A stretch of DNA of 5,261 nucleotides, from NCBI GenBank assembly GCA_016764835.1, contig JAESRD010000393.1, positions 1 to 5,261 on the forward strand, written 5' to 3'. The DNA comes from Paracoccaceae bacterium (GTDB taxonomy: Bacteria; Pseudomonadota; Alphaproteobacteria; Rhodobacterales; Rhodobacteraceae). The position numbers and the translations under genes are program-made. How positions within the stretch are numbered: the first letter of the stretch is position 1; every line of letters begins with the position of its first letter. The notes under the pieces are model-generated. The model had not been told where the DNA came from. It did not search any database and saw only the letters and a program-made list of their open reading frames with translations. This document shows, one piece after another, positions 1 through 5,261 of this stretch.

Positions 1-1
1 C

Positions 2-544
2 ACCTGTCAGGCAATGGATGTGCATGCCTCACAGGGCTCTGCCATCGCCGAGCAAGCCATCCGCCGGATCGCGGAGCTTTACGCCGTGGAAAAGCAGGCG
101 CGGGAAAAAACCCCTGAAGAGCGCGTGGCCCTGCGGCTGGAACACGCCAATCAGCCCTTCGATGATCTGGAAACATGGCTGCATGCTCAATTGCCGAAAA
201 TATCCCGAAAATCACCGCTGGCGCAAGCGACCCGTTACGCCCTTAGTCGCTCGCCAAAGGCGCGATCCTATCTGGAGAACGGCTGTCTAACAATACCGCC
301 GAACGCGCTATGAAGCCTGTCGCCCCCTCTCAGGCATGCAAGCATGCCCTGCCGGGCAGTGATCGGGCGCAAAAGCTGGATGTTCGCGGGCTCCGAAGGT
401 GGTGGGAAAGCTATGGCAATCGCCTTCACTCTGATTGAAACAGCCTAGCTCAACGCCGTTGATCCGCAAGCCTGGCTCACATGGGTTCTTGCCCAGATCG
501 CGGATCACAAGATCAACCGCCCCGAAGAGCTCATGCCCGGCTCA
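2..544 (+). pseudogene. IS66-family transposase, C-terminal remnant, multiply disrupted
   Basis: This is the 3' end of an IS66-type (TnpC-like) DDE transposase gene that is no longer intact. The first open stretch reads MDVHASQGSAIAEQAIRRIA, then a helical region with RYALSRS and SYLENG, and ends at a TGA at 311-313. The family's next block (D-N-T-A-E-R-A-M-K-P-V-A) continues in another frame from 292, where about 7 nt of the expected codons after CTA at 287-289 are missing. The following block, IGRKSWMFAGSEGGG, returns to the first frame at 362 after 37 extra bases (325-361). The conserved ETA-K-LN reads ETA-stop-LN, with TAG at 446-448 replacing Lys. The tail DPQAWL...[17 protein letters not shown] runs to about 541. 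The first bases (CACCTG) fit the conserved AH-RRKF-DVHA block in frame 1, suggesting another indel near position 7. At least three lesions make it non-functional. The right end of the element is unclear; 580-600 weakly resembles a degraded IS66 end. Confidence 0.88.
325..361. repeat. 37-bp palindrome-bearing insertion inside the IS66 remnant
   Basis: These 37 bases separate the codons for PVA (ending at 324) from those for IGRK (starting at 362), which are adjacent in IS66 transposases. They contain a perfect inverted repeat at 333-348, GGCATGC-AA-GCATGCC, which extends imperfectly into CAG/CTG on the outside. The insertion would fold as a small hairpin. Its extent is inferred by comparing the reading frames with the family's usual residue order. 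No clear target duplication is visible. Confidence 0.5.
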
Positions 545-624
545 AGCGGCGGAATAGGCCCAAGGATCAGTGGCAGACGGGGGCACCGGACGGACACGAT
601 TGAACCGACGCAATTTCATTTTCA

Positions 625-837
625 TTGGGCGCAGGCCAGTCGAATGTTTTTGACGGCACAATTATTGGAGCCGAAGCGAGCTATTCATTAAACGACAGGA
701 TATCTGTCGAAGCCAACTATGCGGCTTACGAAGAGAATTACGAATTTGGTTTTGGGATACAAATTGAAACTGGCAGGCGCGCAACCACCGCGGCGCAAGT
801 TAACGAGCATTTCAACGATTTGTATGATTTCTACTAA
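625..837 (+). CDS. Short hypothetical ORF; possible fragment of an outer-membrane beta-barrel protein
   Basis: I do not recognise a named family. The 70-codon reading (TTG start) contains amphipathic stretches with alternating residues, such as [19 protein letters not shown] and [12 protein letters not shown]. These look like consecutive beta-strands of an outer-membrane barrel, and the last residues are aromatic (DLYDFY). There is no signal peptide. The frame is open upstream to a stop at 601-603, adding only TDAISFS, which also reads like part of a strand. No good ribosome binding site precedes the TTG. The base composition is AT-richer than that of the genes to the right. The likeliest explanation is the 3' remnant of a larger gene broken by the neighbouring IS66 element, so it may not be expressed. 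A genuine small protein cannot be excluded. Confidence 0.3.
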   Translation: MGAGQSNVFDGTIIGAEASYSLNDRISVEANYAAYEENYEFGFGIQIETGRRATTAAQVNEHFNDLYDFY

Positions 838-840
838 AAT
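811..840 (+). promoter_or_regulatory. Weak candidate promoter for trmFO
   Basis: TAAAAT at 835-840 matches five of six bases of a -10 box. TTCAAC at 811-816 is a poor -35 box at an 18-nt spacing. It lies about 85 bp before the trmFO start and overlaps the end of the preceding ORF. Nothing else upstream looks better. This is pattern matching only. Confidence 0.2.
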
Positions 841-925
841 CCCTGGAAAATCATTGTGAGCGATGGGCGCAGGAAAATGGAATAAGAGCTTTCATTCTGC
901 TGCGCCCTTCTCTAGTCGGCATTCA

Positions 926-2266
926 ATGGAAAACAAACTCAACATCATCGGCGGCGGGCTCGCCGGAACCGAGGCCGCATGGCAAGCCGCGCAAGCTGGC
1001 ATCCCAGTTACCATCCACGAGATGCGGCCCGAGGTCGAAACCTTTGCCCATAAAACCGGTAACCTCGCCGAAATGGTTTGCTCAAATTCGTTCCGCTCGG
1101 ATGATAGTGAGAACAACGCCGTTGGCCTGTTGCATTGGGAAATGCGCGAAGCTGGCGGGCTGATCATGGATGTCGCCGATGCGCACCGCCTGCCCGCTGG
1201 CAGCGCGCTGGCCGTTGACCGTGAAGCGTTTTCCGCCGGCGTTACCGCCAAAATTACAAAGCATCCATTGATAGATGTCCAGCATGGCGAGATCACGTCG
1301 CTGCCGACCGAGGGCCAATGGATTATCGCCACCGGCCCGCTGACATCCGGCGCGCTGGCCGAGGCGATAGCTGCCGAAACCGGCGTTGAAGCGCTGGCCT
1401 TTTTCGACGCCATCGCCCCGATTGTGCACGCCGATACGATCGACATGGATGTGGTCTGGCGACAGTCACGCTACGACAAAGGCGAAACCGAGGAAGAGCA
1501 GCGCGCCTACCTCAACTGCCCGATGGACAAGGCACAATATGAAGCCTTCATCGACGCGCTTCTAGCCGCCGAAAAAACCGAGTTCCGCGATGGCGAAACC
1601 GCCAAATATTTCGACGGCTGCCTGCCGATTGAAGTCATGGCCGAACGTGGCCGCGAAACGTTGCGCTTTGGCCCGATGAAACCGGTTGGCTTGACCAATG
1701 AGCATAACCCAAGTGTTAAAGCTTATGCAGTGGTTCAACTACGTCGTGATAACGCGTTGGGAACGCTGTATAATATCGTCGGCTTCCAAACCAAAATGAA
1801 GTACGGCGCGCAAAAGACTGTTTTTAATAGCATTCCCGGTTTGGAGAAGGCTGAGTTCGCGCGGCTTGGCGGCATTCACCGCAATTCGTTTATCAACTCA
1901 CCTACATTACTTGACGCCGATATGCGCTTGAAATCACAGCCAAATATTCGTTTCGCTGGCCAAATTACCGGGGTTGAGGGCTATGTTGAAAGTGCCGCAA
2001 TGGGGTTGCTGGCTGCGCGGCTGGCAGTGGCAGAAATGCAGGGTAAAACATTGCCGCCCGTGCCACCAGTCACGGCCATGGGCGCGCTGGTTTCTCACAT
2101 TACCGGCGGTGCTGACGCAAAAACATTTCAGCCGATGAATGTTAATTTTGGCTTGTTCCCGCCGGTCGAGGCGCGCTCCGGCCGACGCGGGCGCAAAGAG
2201 CGCTACCCGGCTTATTGCGCCCGAGCCAAAACCGCTTGGTCCGACTGGCTGTCCGCTGGGTTGTGA
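926..2266 (+). CDS. trmFO: TrmFO, FAD/folate-dependent tRNA (uracil-54-C5)-methyltransferase
   Basis: The protein makes 5-methyluridine at position 54 of the tRNA T-loop, using methylenetetrahydrofolate as carbon donor and reduced FAD; it is cytosolic. It has 446 residues, close to the family norm. The N-terminal dinucleotide-binding motif is [12 protein letters not shown] (residues 7-18). The conserved [13 protein letters not shown] block carries Cys52 and the [15 protein letters not shown] block carries Cys232; these correspond to the two functionally important cysteines of Bacillus TrmFO. The second flavin-binding block [18 protein letters not shown] lies at 343-360, followed by ALVSHITG and [13 protein letters not shown]. 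The frame is open from ATG 863, but the 21 extra residues have no family counterpart, so I start at ATG 926, directly before the beta-strand leading into the FAD motif. Shine-Dalgarno complementarity is weak. The TGA overlaps the gluQ GTG, so the two are probably cotranscribed and translationally coupled. Confidence 0.96.
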   Translation: MENKLNIIGGGLAGTEAAWQAAQAGIPVTIHEMRPEVETFAHKTGNLAEMVCSNSFRSDDSENNAVGLLHWEMREAGGLIMDVADAHRLPAGSALAVDREAFSAGVTAKITKHPLIDVQHGEITSLPTEGQWIIATGPLTSGALAEAIAAETGVEALAFFDAIAPIVHADTIDMDVVWRQSRYDKGETEEEQRAYLNCPMDKAQYEAFIDALLAAEKTEFRDGETAKYFDGCLPIEVMAERGRETLRFGPMKPVGLTNEHNPSVKAYAVVQLRRDNALGTLYNIVGFQTKMKYGAQKTVFNSIPGLEKAEFARLGGIHRNSFINSPTLLDADMRLKSQPNIRFAGQITGVEGYVESAAMGLLAARLAVAEMQGKTLPPVPPVTAMGALVSHITGGADAKTFQPMNVNFGLFPPVEARSGRRGRKERYPAYCARAKTAWSDWLSAGL

Positions 2267-3105
2267 TCACACGCTTCGCTCCGTCGCCAACCGGCCCGCT
2301 GCATTTGGGCCATGCCTATTCGGCTCTGCTGGCTTATGACCGGGTAAAGACCGCGGGCGGGTTGTTTCACTTGCGAATTGAGGATACCGACCAGCCGCGC
2401 TGCAAGCCGCATTGGGAGGCGCAGATTTTTGATGATCTGGCATGGCTCGGGCTGAGCTGGGAAGAGCCGGTATTGCGTCAGTCGGAGCGTTCCACGTTCT
2501 ACCGAAGCGCCCTCGATATGCTCGGTGAGATGGGCCTGATCTATCCCTGCTCCTGCACCCGTGGCGATATTCGCCAAGCCCTGTCGGCGCCGCAAGAAGG
2601 CGTGGCCCAGCCCGGCATTTACCCCGGCACCTGTCGCGGTCGCTCCATGAGCAGCCGCCAGCCCACAGACGCCATTCGGCTGGACATGGCGCGGGCAATC
2701 GTTGGGCTGAATGCACTGACATTTAACGACATTGGCCCGGAACATCCCGGAACGCACCGCGTCAAACCGGAGTATCTTACATTAAAAACAGGTGATATCA
2801 TTCTGGAAAGAAAAGATATTAATGCAGCATCATATATTCTATCCGCAATACTCGATGATGATTTCCAGAATATCTCTGAAATAATCCGGGGAGCGGATCT
2901 GTTCGAGATTACCTTTGTTCAGGTCTTGCTCCAGCATCTTCTGGGTCTAAAACGGCCAACCTATTTTCATCATCGGCTGATACGAGATGAGAACGGCAAG
3001 CGTCTGGCAAAGCGCGACGACGCGCGCGCGCTATCGCTCTACCGCAATCAGGGGTGCAGCCCGGATGATATACGAGAAATGGTCGGCCTTCAGCCAGCAT
3101 CCTGA
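2263..3105 (+). CDS. gluQ: GluQ, glutamyl-queuosine tRNA(Asp) synthetase
   Basis: This paralogue of the glutamyl-tRNA synthetase catalytic domain activates glutamate and attaches it to queuosine at position 34 of tRNA-Asp. It lacks the anticodon-binding domain, as expected at 280 residues. Visible motifs are [14 protein letters not shown] with the HIGH-type signature (residues 4-17), RIEDTD, and the KMSKS-type loop [10 protein letters not shown] (245-254). The family's zinc site is complete: Cys96, Cys98, Tyr120 and Cys124 (PCSC ... Y-PGT-C). The start is GTG 2263, which gives [11 protein letters not shown] and overlaps the trmFO TGA as GTGA; the longer frame from 2215 lies wholly within trmFO. 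Codons around 2761-2880 are strikingly AT-rich (about 33% GC by hand count), yet motifs are intact on both sides. The last 16 bp overlap the convergent hisI. Activity presupposes a queuosine pathway elsewhere in the genome. Confidence 0.95.
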   Translation: MITRFAPSPTGPLHLGHAYSALLAYDRVKTAGGLFHLRIEDTDQPRCKPHWEAQIFDDLAWLGLSWEEPVLRQSERSTFYRSALDMLGEMGLIYPCSCTRGDIRQALSAPQEGVAQPGIYPGTCRGRSMSSRQPTDAIRLDMARAIVGLNALTFNDIGPEHPGTHRVKPEYLTLKTGDIILERKDINAASYILSAILDDDFQNISEIIRGADLFEITFVQVLLQHLLGLKRPTYFHHRLIRDENGKRLAKRDDARALSLYRNQGCSPDDIREMVGLQPAS

Positions 3106-3452
3106 CCGGGAACGTCAACTTCCACCCCAGCCTCGATAGCGGTGTAGAAACAACTGCGCCGCCCGGTATGACAGGCAGGCCCAGTCTGGTTAATCAGCAC
3201 CAAGAGACAATCCCGGTCACAATCCAGCCGCATCTCAACAAGCTCTTGCACATTGCCAGAGGTCTCGCCCTTGACCCAGTAGCTCTGGCGCGAGCGTGAC
3301 CAGTATGTCACCCGGCCAGAGGCCAAAGTTCGGGCGACGGCCTCGGCATTCATCCAAGCCAACATCAGAACTTCGCCTGAGGTTGCGTCTTGCGCAATAG
3401 CCGGTAGCAGCCCGTTCGCATCATATTTTAGTGAGCCCGGATCGAAGTTCAT
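3090..3452 (-). CDS. hisI: HisI, phosphoribosyl-AMP cyclohydrolase
   Basis: The protein performs the third step of histidine biosynthesis, opening the adenine ring of phosphoribosyl-AMP to give ProFAR. It has 120 residues and is a stand-alone cyclohydrolase without the HisE domain, the usual form in alphaproteobacteria. Signature blocks are [11 protein letters not shown] (28-38), [20 protein letters not shown] (48-67), LDCDRDCLL and [13 protein letters not shown]. The magnesium aspartates are Asp77, Asp79 and Asp81. The zinc cysteines are Cys78, Cys94 and Cys101. The ATG at 3452-3450 has a G-rich stretch (GGGG) about seven bases upstream. The gene lies alone, divergent from the NifU-like gene and convergent with gluQ, whose 3' end it overlaps. 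It is not in a his operon within this window. Confidence 0.97.
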   Translation of the reverse strand: MNFDPGSLKYDANGLLPAIAQDATSGEVLMLAWMNAEAVARTLASGRVTYWSRSRQSYWVKGETSGNVQELVEMRLDCDRDCLLVLINQTGPACHTGRRSCFYTAIEAGVEVDVPGQDAG

Positions 3453-3519
3453 GATTTACCCCATTTGGCATTGCCAAGCCGCGTACCTATCTAGATTGAT
3501 AGAAATATGGGGGCAATCT
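3453..3519. promoter_or_regulatory. Divergent hisI / nifU-like intergenic region
   Basis: These 67 bp separate the start codons of two divergent genes and must hold both sets of expression signals unless the genes are read from further upstream. A perfect inverted repeat TTGGCA-T-TGCCAA lies at 3465-3477. A second, CTATC...GATAG (3487-3502), surrounds the palindrome ATCTAGAT (3489-3496). GGGGG at 3509-3513 is positioned as a G-rich ribosome binding site for the ATG at 3520. No convincing -35/-10 pair stands out in either direction. The inverted repeats could be operator sites, but this is inference. Confidence 0.4.
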
Positions 3520-3957
3520 ATGTCAGGCGATAGCGATTTGATAAAGCTGTATTCGACGCGCATTTTGGCGTTGGCCGCAGATATTCCACATCTGACCCGG
3601 CTTGCTTCGCCAGATGGCACAGCGCGGCGCCGCGCGCCGCTTTGTGGCTCGACCGTTACGGTTGACCTGAAATTGTCTGACGGTGTGATCAACGCATTTG
3701 GCCAAGATGTAAAAGCTTGCGCTCTCGGCCAGGCATCGGCTTCGGTTTTTGGCACGGTTTCTATTGGGTTAGACCAAGCCACAGTTGCACGCGGCCGGGC
3801 CGAACTTTTAGCAATGCTCAGCCAAAATGCACCGCCGCCCGGCGCGCCATTTGAAGGCATGCATGTTTTGGAACCGGCGCGTGAGTTTAAGAACCGGCAT
3901 GCCTCAATCTTGCTGGTTTTTGACGCCACGCTAGAGGCATTTGCACAGGCCAAATAA
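3520..3957 (+). CDS. NifU/IscU-like iron-sulfur scaffold-family protein
   Basis: This 145-residue protein has the fold family of the NifU N-terminal domain, the scaffold on which Fe-S clusters are assembled. The core is CGSTVTVDLKL (from Cys42), then VKACALGQASASV with Cys67, then EFKNRHASILLVFDATLEAF (122-141). In classical IscU three cysteines and an aspartate hold the cluster. Here the aspartate after the first cysteine is Ser44, and the segment corresponding to the third cysteine (usually K/H-C-S) reads His127-Ala128-Ser129. Only two of the three cysteines remain, so it may bind clusters differently, act as a carrier, or have another role. I recall similar proteins beside hisI in Rhodobacterales, annotated as Fe-S scaffolds. 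The start is ATG 3520, preceded by a G-rich site; the frame is open from ATG 3451, but that start overlaps the hisI start codon. Its stop lies in the U-tract region of the opposing terminator. Confidence 0.82.
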   Translation: MSGDSDLIKLYSTRILALAADIPHLTRLASPDGTARRRAPLCGSTVTVDLKLSDGVINAFGQDVKACALGQASASVFGTVSIGLDQATVARGRAELLAMLSQNAPPPGAPFEGMHVLEPAREFKNRHASILLVFDATLEAFAQAK

Positions 3958-3994
3958 AAAAACCGCCGTTACCTCGGGCAAGAGATAACGGCGG
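3956..3994 (-). terminator. Rho-independent terminator for leftward transcription
   Basis: A 13-bp stem (3963-3975 with 3982-3994, CCGCCGTTACCTC on the plus strand) closes a 6-nt loop. In the minus-strand RNA the single mismatch becomes a G-U pair, and the stem is followed by seven U residues (3962-3956). In plus-strand RNA the same position is a C-A mismatch and no U-tract follows. The signal therefore serves leftward transcripts coming from recG and the small ORFs. It may block the convergent NifU-like transcript only weakly. Confidence 0.85.
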
Positions 3995-4082
3995 CAGATA
4001 AGGCAAACGCGTGCGGGATCCATCATTCGCATTGGGAGAGGCAGACCCCAAAGCACTATCGAACGGGCAGGTCCGGGTGTTT

Positions 4083-4099
4083 TCATATTTCAAATATGA
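4083..4099. repeat. AT-rich perfect palindrome
   Basis: TCATATTT-C-AAATATGA is a perfect inverted repeat with 8-bp arms in an otherwise GC-rich stretch. It lies between the second small ORF and the leftward terminator. It could be a protein-binding site or a weak RNA hairpin. Apart from this palindrome I see nothing else identifiable in 3995-4131. Confidence 0.4.
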
Positions 4100-4131
4100 G
4101 CTGCGGTGATGGCACGCGAGCGCCGGGGCAG

Positions 4132-4230
4132 TCAGAGCCCTGCGGGCAGGCAGAGCGCTGAATAAAACAAGACAAACAGACCGATTACACCGGCGATATC
4201 CGTCAAAAATGCACGCGAGTTACGCTTCAT
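4132..4230 (-). CDS. Candidate 32-residue single-pass membrane peptide
   Basis: The reading starts with ATG at 4230-4228 and ends with TGA at 4134-4132. The N-terminus is basic (MKRNSRAF), followed by LTD and a continuous hydrophobic segment, IAGVIGLFVLFYSALCL (about residues 12-28), then PAGL. One membrane span with positive charges before it suggests an inner-membrane peptide with the N-terminus in the cytoplasm. Its start lies inside the end of the preceding 37-codon ORF (11-bp overlap). No Shine-Dalgarno site is visible, so it would rely on translational coupling. A LexA-type box lies about 90 bp upstream. Tiny SOS-induced membrane peptides of this form are known (SidA in Caulobacter, TisB in E. 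coli), but I cannot claim homology. It is too short for most gene finders, and chance occurrence remains possible. Confidence 0.5.
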   Translation of the reverse strand: MKRNSRAFLTDIAGVIGLFVLFYSALCLPAGL

Positions 4231-4333
4231 CGCTGATTTTATCATTATCGTCATCGGCTTGCTCCATCTCTCTTATTTGTTGCCCTATTGTTCTCATTTC
4301 CTTAACGGCTTGTAAAGAACTTAATGAGAACAT
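4220..4333 (-). CDS. Candidate 37-residue charged small ORF preceding the membrane peptide
   Basis: The reading from ATG 4333-4331 to TAA 4222-4220 begins MFSLSSLQAVKEMRTIGQQI and continues with REMEQ and an acidic tail ending in ISDEA. The middle part could form a charged helix. I recognise no family. Three in-frame ATGs exist, at 4333, 4297 and 4267. The first overlaps the LexA-type box, so transcripts starting beside that box would lack it. AAGGA lies very close before the second. AAGAGAG lies before the third, giving a 15-residue leader-like peptide. In each case the frame ends 11 bp inside the next ORF, suggesting coupling. The gene lies 25 bp after the recG stop. Which start is used, and whether the peptide matters in itself or only as a leader, cannot be decided from sequence. 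Confidence 0.4.
   Translation of the reverse strand: MFSLSSLQAVKEMRTIGQQIREMEQADDDNDKISDEA
4317..4331 (-). promoter_or_regulatory. LexA-type SOS box (GTTC-N7-GTTC)
   Basis: The minus strand reads GTTCTCATTAAGTTC, an exact match to the alphaproteobacterial LexA consensus GTTC-N7-GTTC. Two promoter layouts are possible on the minus strand. In the first, TTCACA (4340-4335) and TTTACA (4316-4311) act as -35 and -10 with the box between them. In the second, TTTACA is the -35 and AACAAT (4292-4287) the -10, with the box just upstream. Either would let LexA repress leftward transcription of the small ORFs. Confidence 0.55.
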
Positions 4334-4351
4334 TTGTGAACTTAATGAGAA
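4317..4351. repeat. Two 14-bp direct repeats 21 bp apart
   Basis: GAACTTAATGAGAA occurs at 4317-4330 and again at 4338-4351, a 21-bp period equal to two helical turns. The left copy is followed by C and completes a LexA-type box. The right copy is followed by A and lacks one base of the consensus. GAAC also begins at 4317, 4328 and 4338. An inverted partner, GTTCTCATT, lies at 4290-4298. Confidence 0.65.
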
Positions 4352-4358
4352 ATAAGGT

Positions 4359-5261
4359 TTAACCGACACCGATCAGGCGTATCGCACGGTCTTGATCCAT
4401 CAACCAAAGTAGCACCCGTGCCGCCTGACCGCGCGGTTTTTCAAGCGCGGGATCATCGTTTAGCAGGTGCCGGGCGTCTTGCTGGGCAAGTGCCATTAGC
4501 CCAGCTTGGCGCTCAAGGTCGGCAATGTGAAACCGCGGCAGGCCAGATTGCGCCGTGCCGATCACATCACCCGCACCGCGCATGGCGAGGTCTTCTTCAG
4601 ATATCAGGAACCCGTCCTCAGTTTGGCGCAATATTTCTAGCCGACGACGGCCAGACTCGCTTAAAGGCGGTTGGTACAGCAACAGACAGGTCGATTTCTC
4701 GGCTCCGCGCCCGACGCGACCACGCAGCTGATGCAGCTGTGCTAGACCAAAACTTTCGGCCCGTTCAACCACCATGATTGAGGCATTTGGCACATCGACG
4801 CCAACTTCAATAACGGTCGTGGCCACCAGCAACCGGATATCACCGGCGACAAATCCGGCCATGGCCGCGTCTTTCTCTGCCACCGGCATTTGGCCATGGA
4901 CCAAGCCGACCACCTCTTCACCAAATGCCGCGCGCAACCGGGCAAACCGTTCTTGCGCCGCGGTCAGGTCTGAATTTTCGCTTTCTTCAACAAGTGGGCA
5001 GACCCAATAAGCCTGCTTGCCCTCGGCCAATGCTTTGCGCAAATGTTCGGTGACCTCGTCAATCCGTTTGACCGGCAGCAAAGCGGTGGTGATTGCGGTG
5101 CGGCCGGGCGGTTTCTCGTCCAAGACCGAAACATCCATATCGCCGTATTGCGCCAAGGACAGGCTGCGCGGAATGGGGGTTGCTGTCATGACCAACACGT
5201 CAGCTGCCGCCCCTTTCGCGCCCAGCTGCATGCGCTGCGCTACGCCAAATCTATGTTGCTC
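4359..5261 (-). CDS. recG: RecG, ATP-dependent branch-migration DNA helicase (C-terminal part)
   Basis: RecG remodels stalled replication forks and migrates Holliday junctions. The last 300 residues are present; the start lies beyond the right edge, so the N-terminal wedge domain and the Walker A motif are not seen. In this fragment I see EQHRFGV (residues 1-7, the end of the DEQH motif II), MTATPIPRS (25-33, motif III), VATTVIEVGVDVP (146-158, motif V) and HQLRGRVGRG (177-186, motif VI). The RecG-specific TRG region follows, GFLISEEDLAMRGAGDVIG (217-235). The end, RAIRLIGVG, is typical of the family, and TAA lies at 4361-4359. Transcription probably continues into the small ORFs downstream, to the terminator at 3956-3994. 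The gene is intact as far as visible. Confidence 0.96.
   Translation of the reverse strand, partial: EQHRFGVAQRMQLGAKGAAADVLVMTATPIPRSLSLAQYGDMDVSVLDEKPPGRTAITTALLPVKRIDEVTEHLRKALAEGKQAYWVCPLVEESENSDLTAAQERFARLRAAFGEEVVGLVHGQMPVAEKDAAMAGFVAGDIRLLVATTVIEVGVDVPNASIMVVERAESFGLAQLHQLRGRVGRGAEKSTCLLLYQPPLSESGRRRLEILRQTEDGFLISEEDLAMRGAGDVIGTAQSGLPRFHIADLERQAGLMALAQQDARHLLNDDPALEKPRGQAARVLLWLMDQDRAIRLIGVG

Noticed and set aside
308..508. 66-codon minus-strand ORF across the IS66 remnant
   Set aside because: The plus strand shows clear broken transposase blocks over the same bases, which explain the sequence.
626..873. Direct repeat TGGGCGCAGG at 626-635 and 864-873, both reading MGAG
   Set aside because: Only 10 bp long, with no further similarity around it; most likely chance.
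863..925. N-terminal extension of trmFO from ATG 863
   Set aside because: The 21 extra residues have no counterpart in TrmFO, whose proteins begin just before the FAD-binding strand, so ATG 926 fits better.
892..1446. 184-codon minus-strand ORF opposite trmFO
   Set aside because: It is a shadow frame of a well-conserved gene, with low-complexity Ser/Ala content and no recognisable motif.
2212..2757. 181-codon minus-strand ORF across the trmFO/gluQ junction
   Set aside because: It is antisense to two clear genes whose motifs explain the sequence.
3451..3519. Longer start of the NifU-like gene at ATG 3451
   Set aside because: It overlaps the hisI start codon, and the extra residues are not family-like; ATG 3520 has a G-rich site and gives the usual N-terminus.
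3456..3953. 165-codon minus-strand ORF opposite the NifU-like gene
   Set aside because: The plus-strand frame carries the conserved cysteine motifs; this frame is a shadow.
3887..4093. 68-codon minus-strand ORF (TTG start) running through the terminator
   Set aside because: It would be translated through the terminator stem and deep into the opposite strand of the NifU-like gene; composition is not protein-like.
3995..4131. tRNA or other known RNA gene next to the terminator
   Set aside because: I found no T-loop, anticodon stem, signal-recognition RNA or tmRNA signature on either strand.
4418..4777. 119-codon plus-strand ORF opposite recG
   Set aside because: It lies antisense to the RecG helicase motifs and has no protein features of its own.

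Overview
The window reads as chromosomal DNA of an alphaproteobacterium, most likely Rhodobacterales-like. The evidence is a folate-dependent trmFO instead of trmA, a single-domain gluQ, a NifU-like scaffold of the type seen beside hisI in that group, and a sequence matching the alphaproteobacterial SOS operator (GTTC-N7-GTTC). The rank below class is inferred from remembered protein families, not from a search.

Left part (1-925): a decayed 3' remnant of an IS66-family transposase gene, with a 7-nt deletion, a 37-bp insertion carrying a palindrome, and an in-frame TAG. It is followed by a short AT-richer ORF (625-837) that looks like a broken piece of an outer-membrane beta-barrel protein. 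This is the accessory part of the window.

Centre (926-3105, plus strand): trmFO and gluQ, two tRNA-modification genes joined by a GTGA stop/start overlap. TrmFO makes m5U54 in the T-loop; GluQ glutamylates queuosine at position 34 of tRNA-Asp. The gluQ 3' end overlaps the convergent hisI by 16 bp. hisI (minus) and a NifU/IscU-like gene (plus) diverge from a 67-bp spacer.

Right part (3956-5261, minus strand): the 3' part of recG enters from the right edge. Between recG and a strong minus-strand terminator (3956-3994) lie about 360 bp without an annotated-size gene. In them I read two overlapping tiny ORFs on the minus strand: 37 codons (4333-4220) and 32 codons (4230-4132). The second encodes a basic N-terminus plus one hydrophobic segment. 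A perfect 15-bp LexA-type box, GTTCTCATTAAGTTC, lies at 4331-4317 at the head of this pair, with a near-copy 21 bp further upstream. I infer a candidate SOS-induced small-membrane-peptide operon, comparable in architecture to Caulobacter sidA or E. coli tisB. This is the most interesting signal in the window and is unproven.
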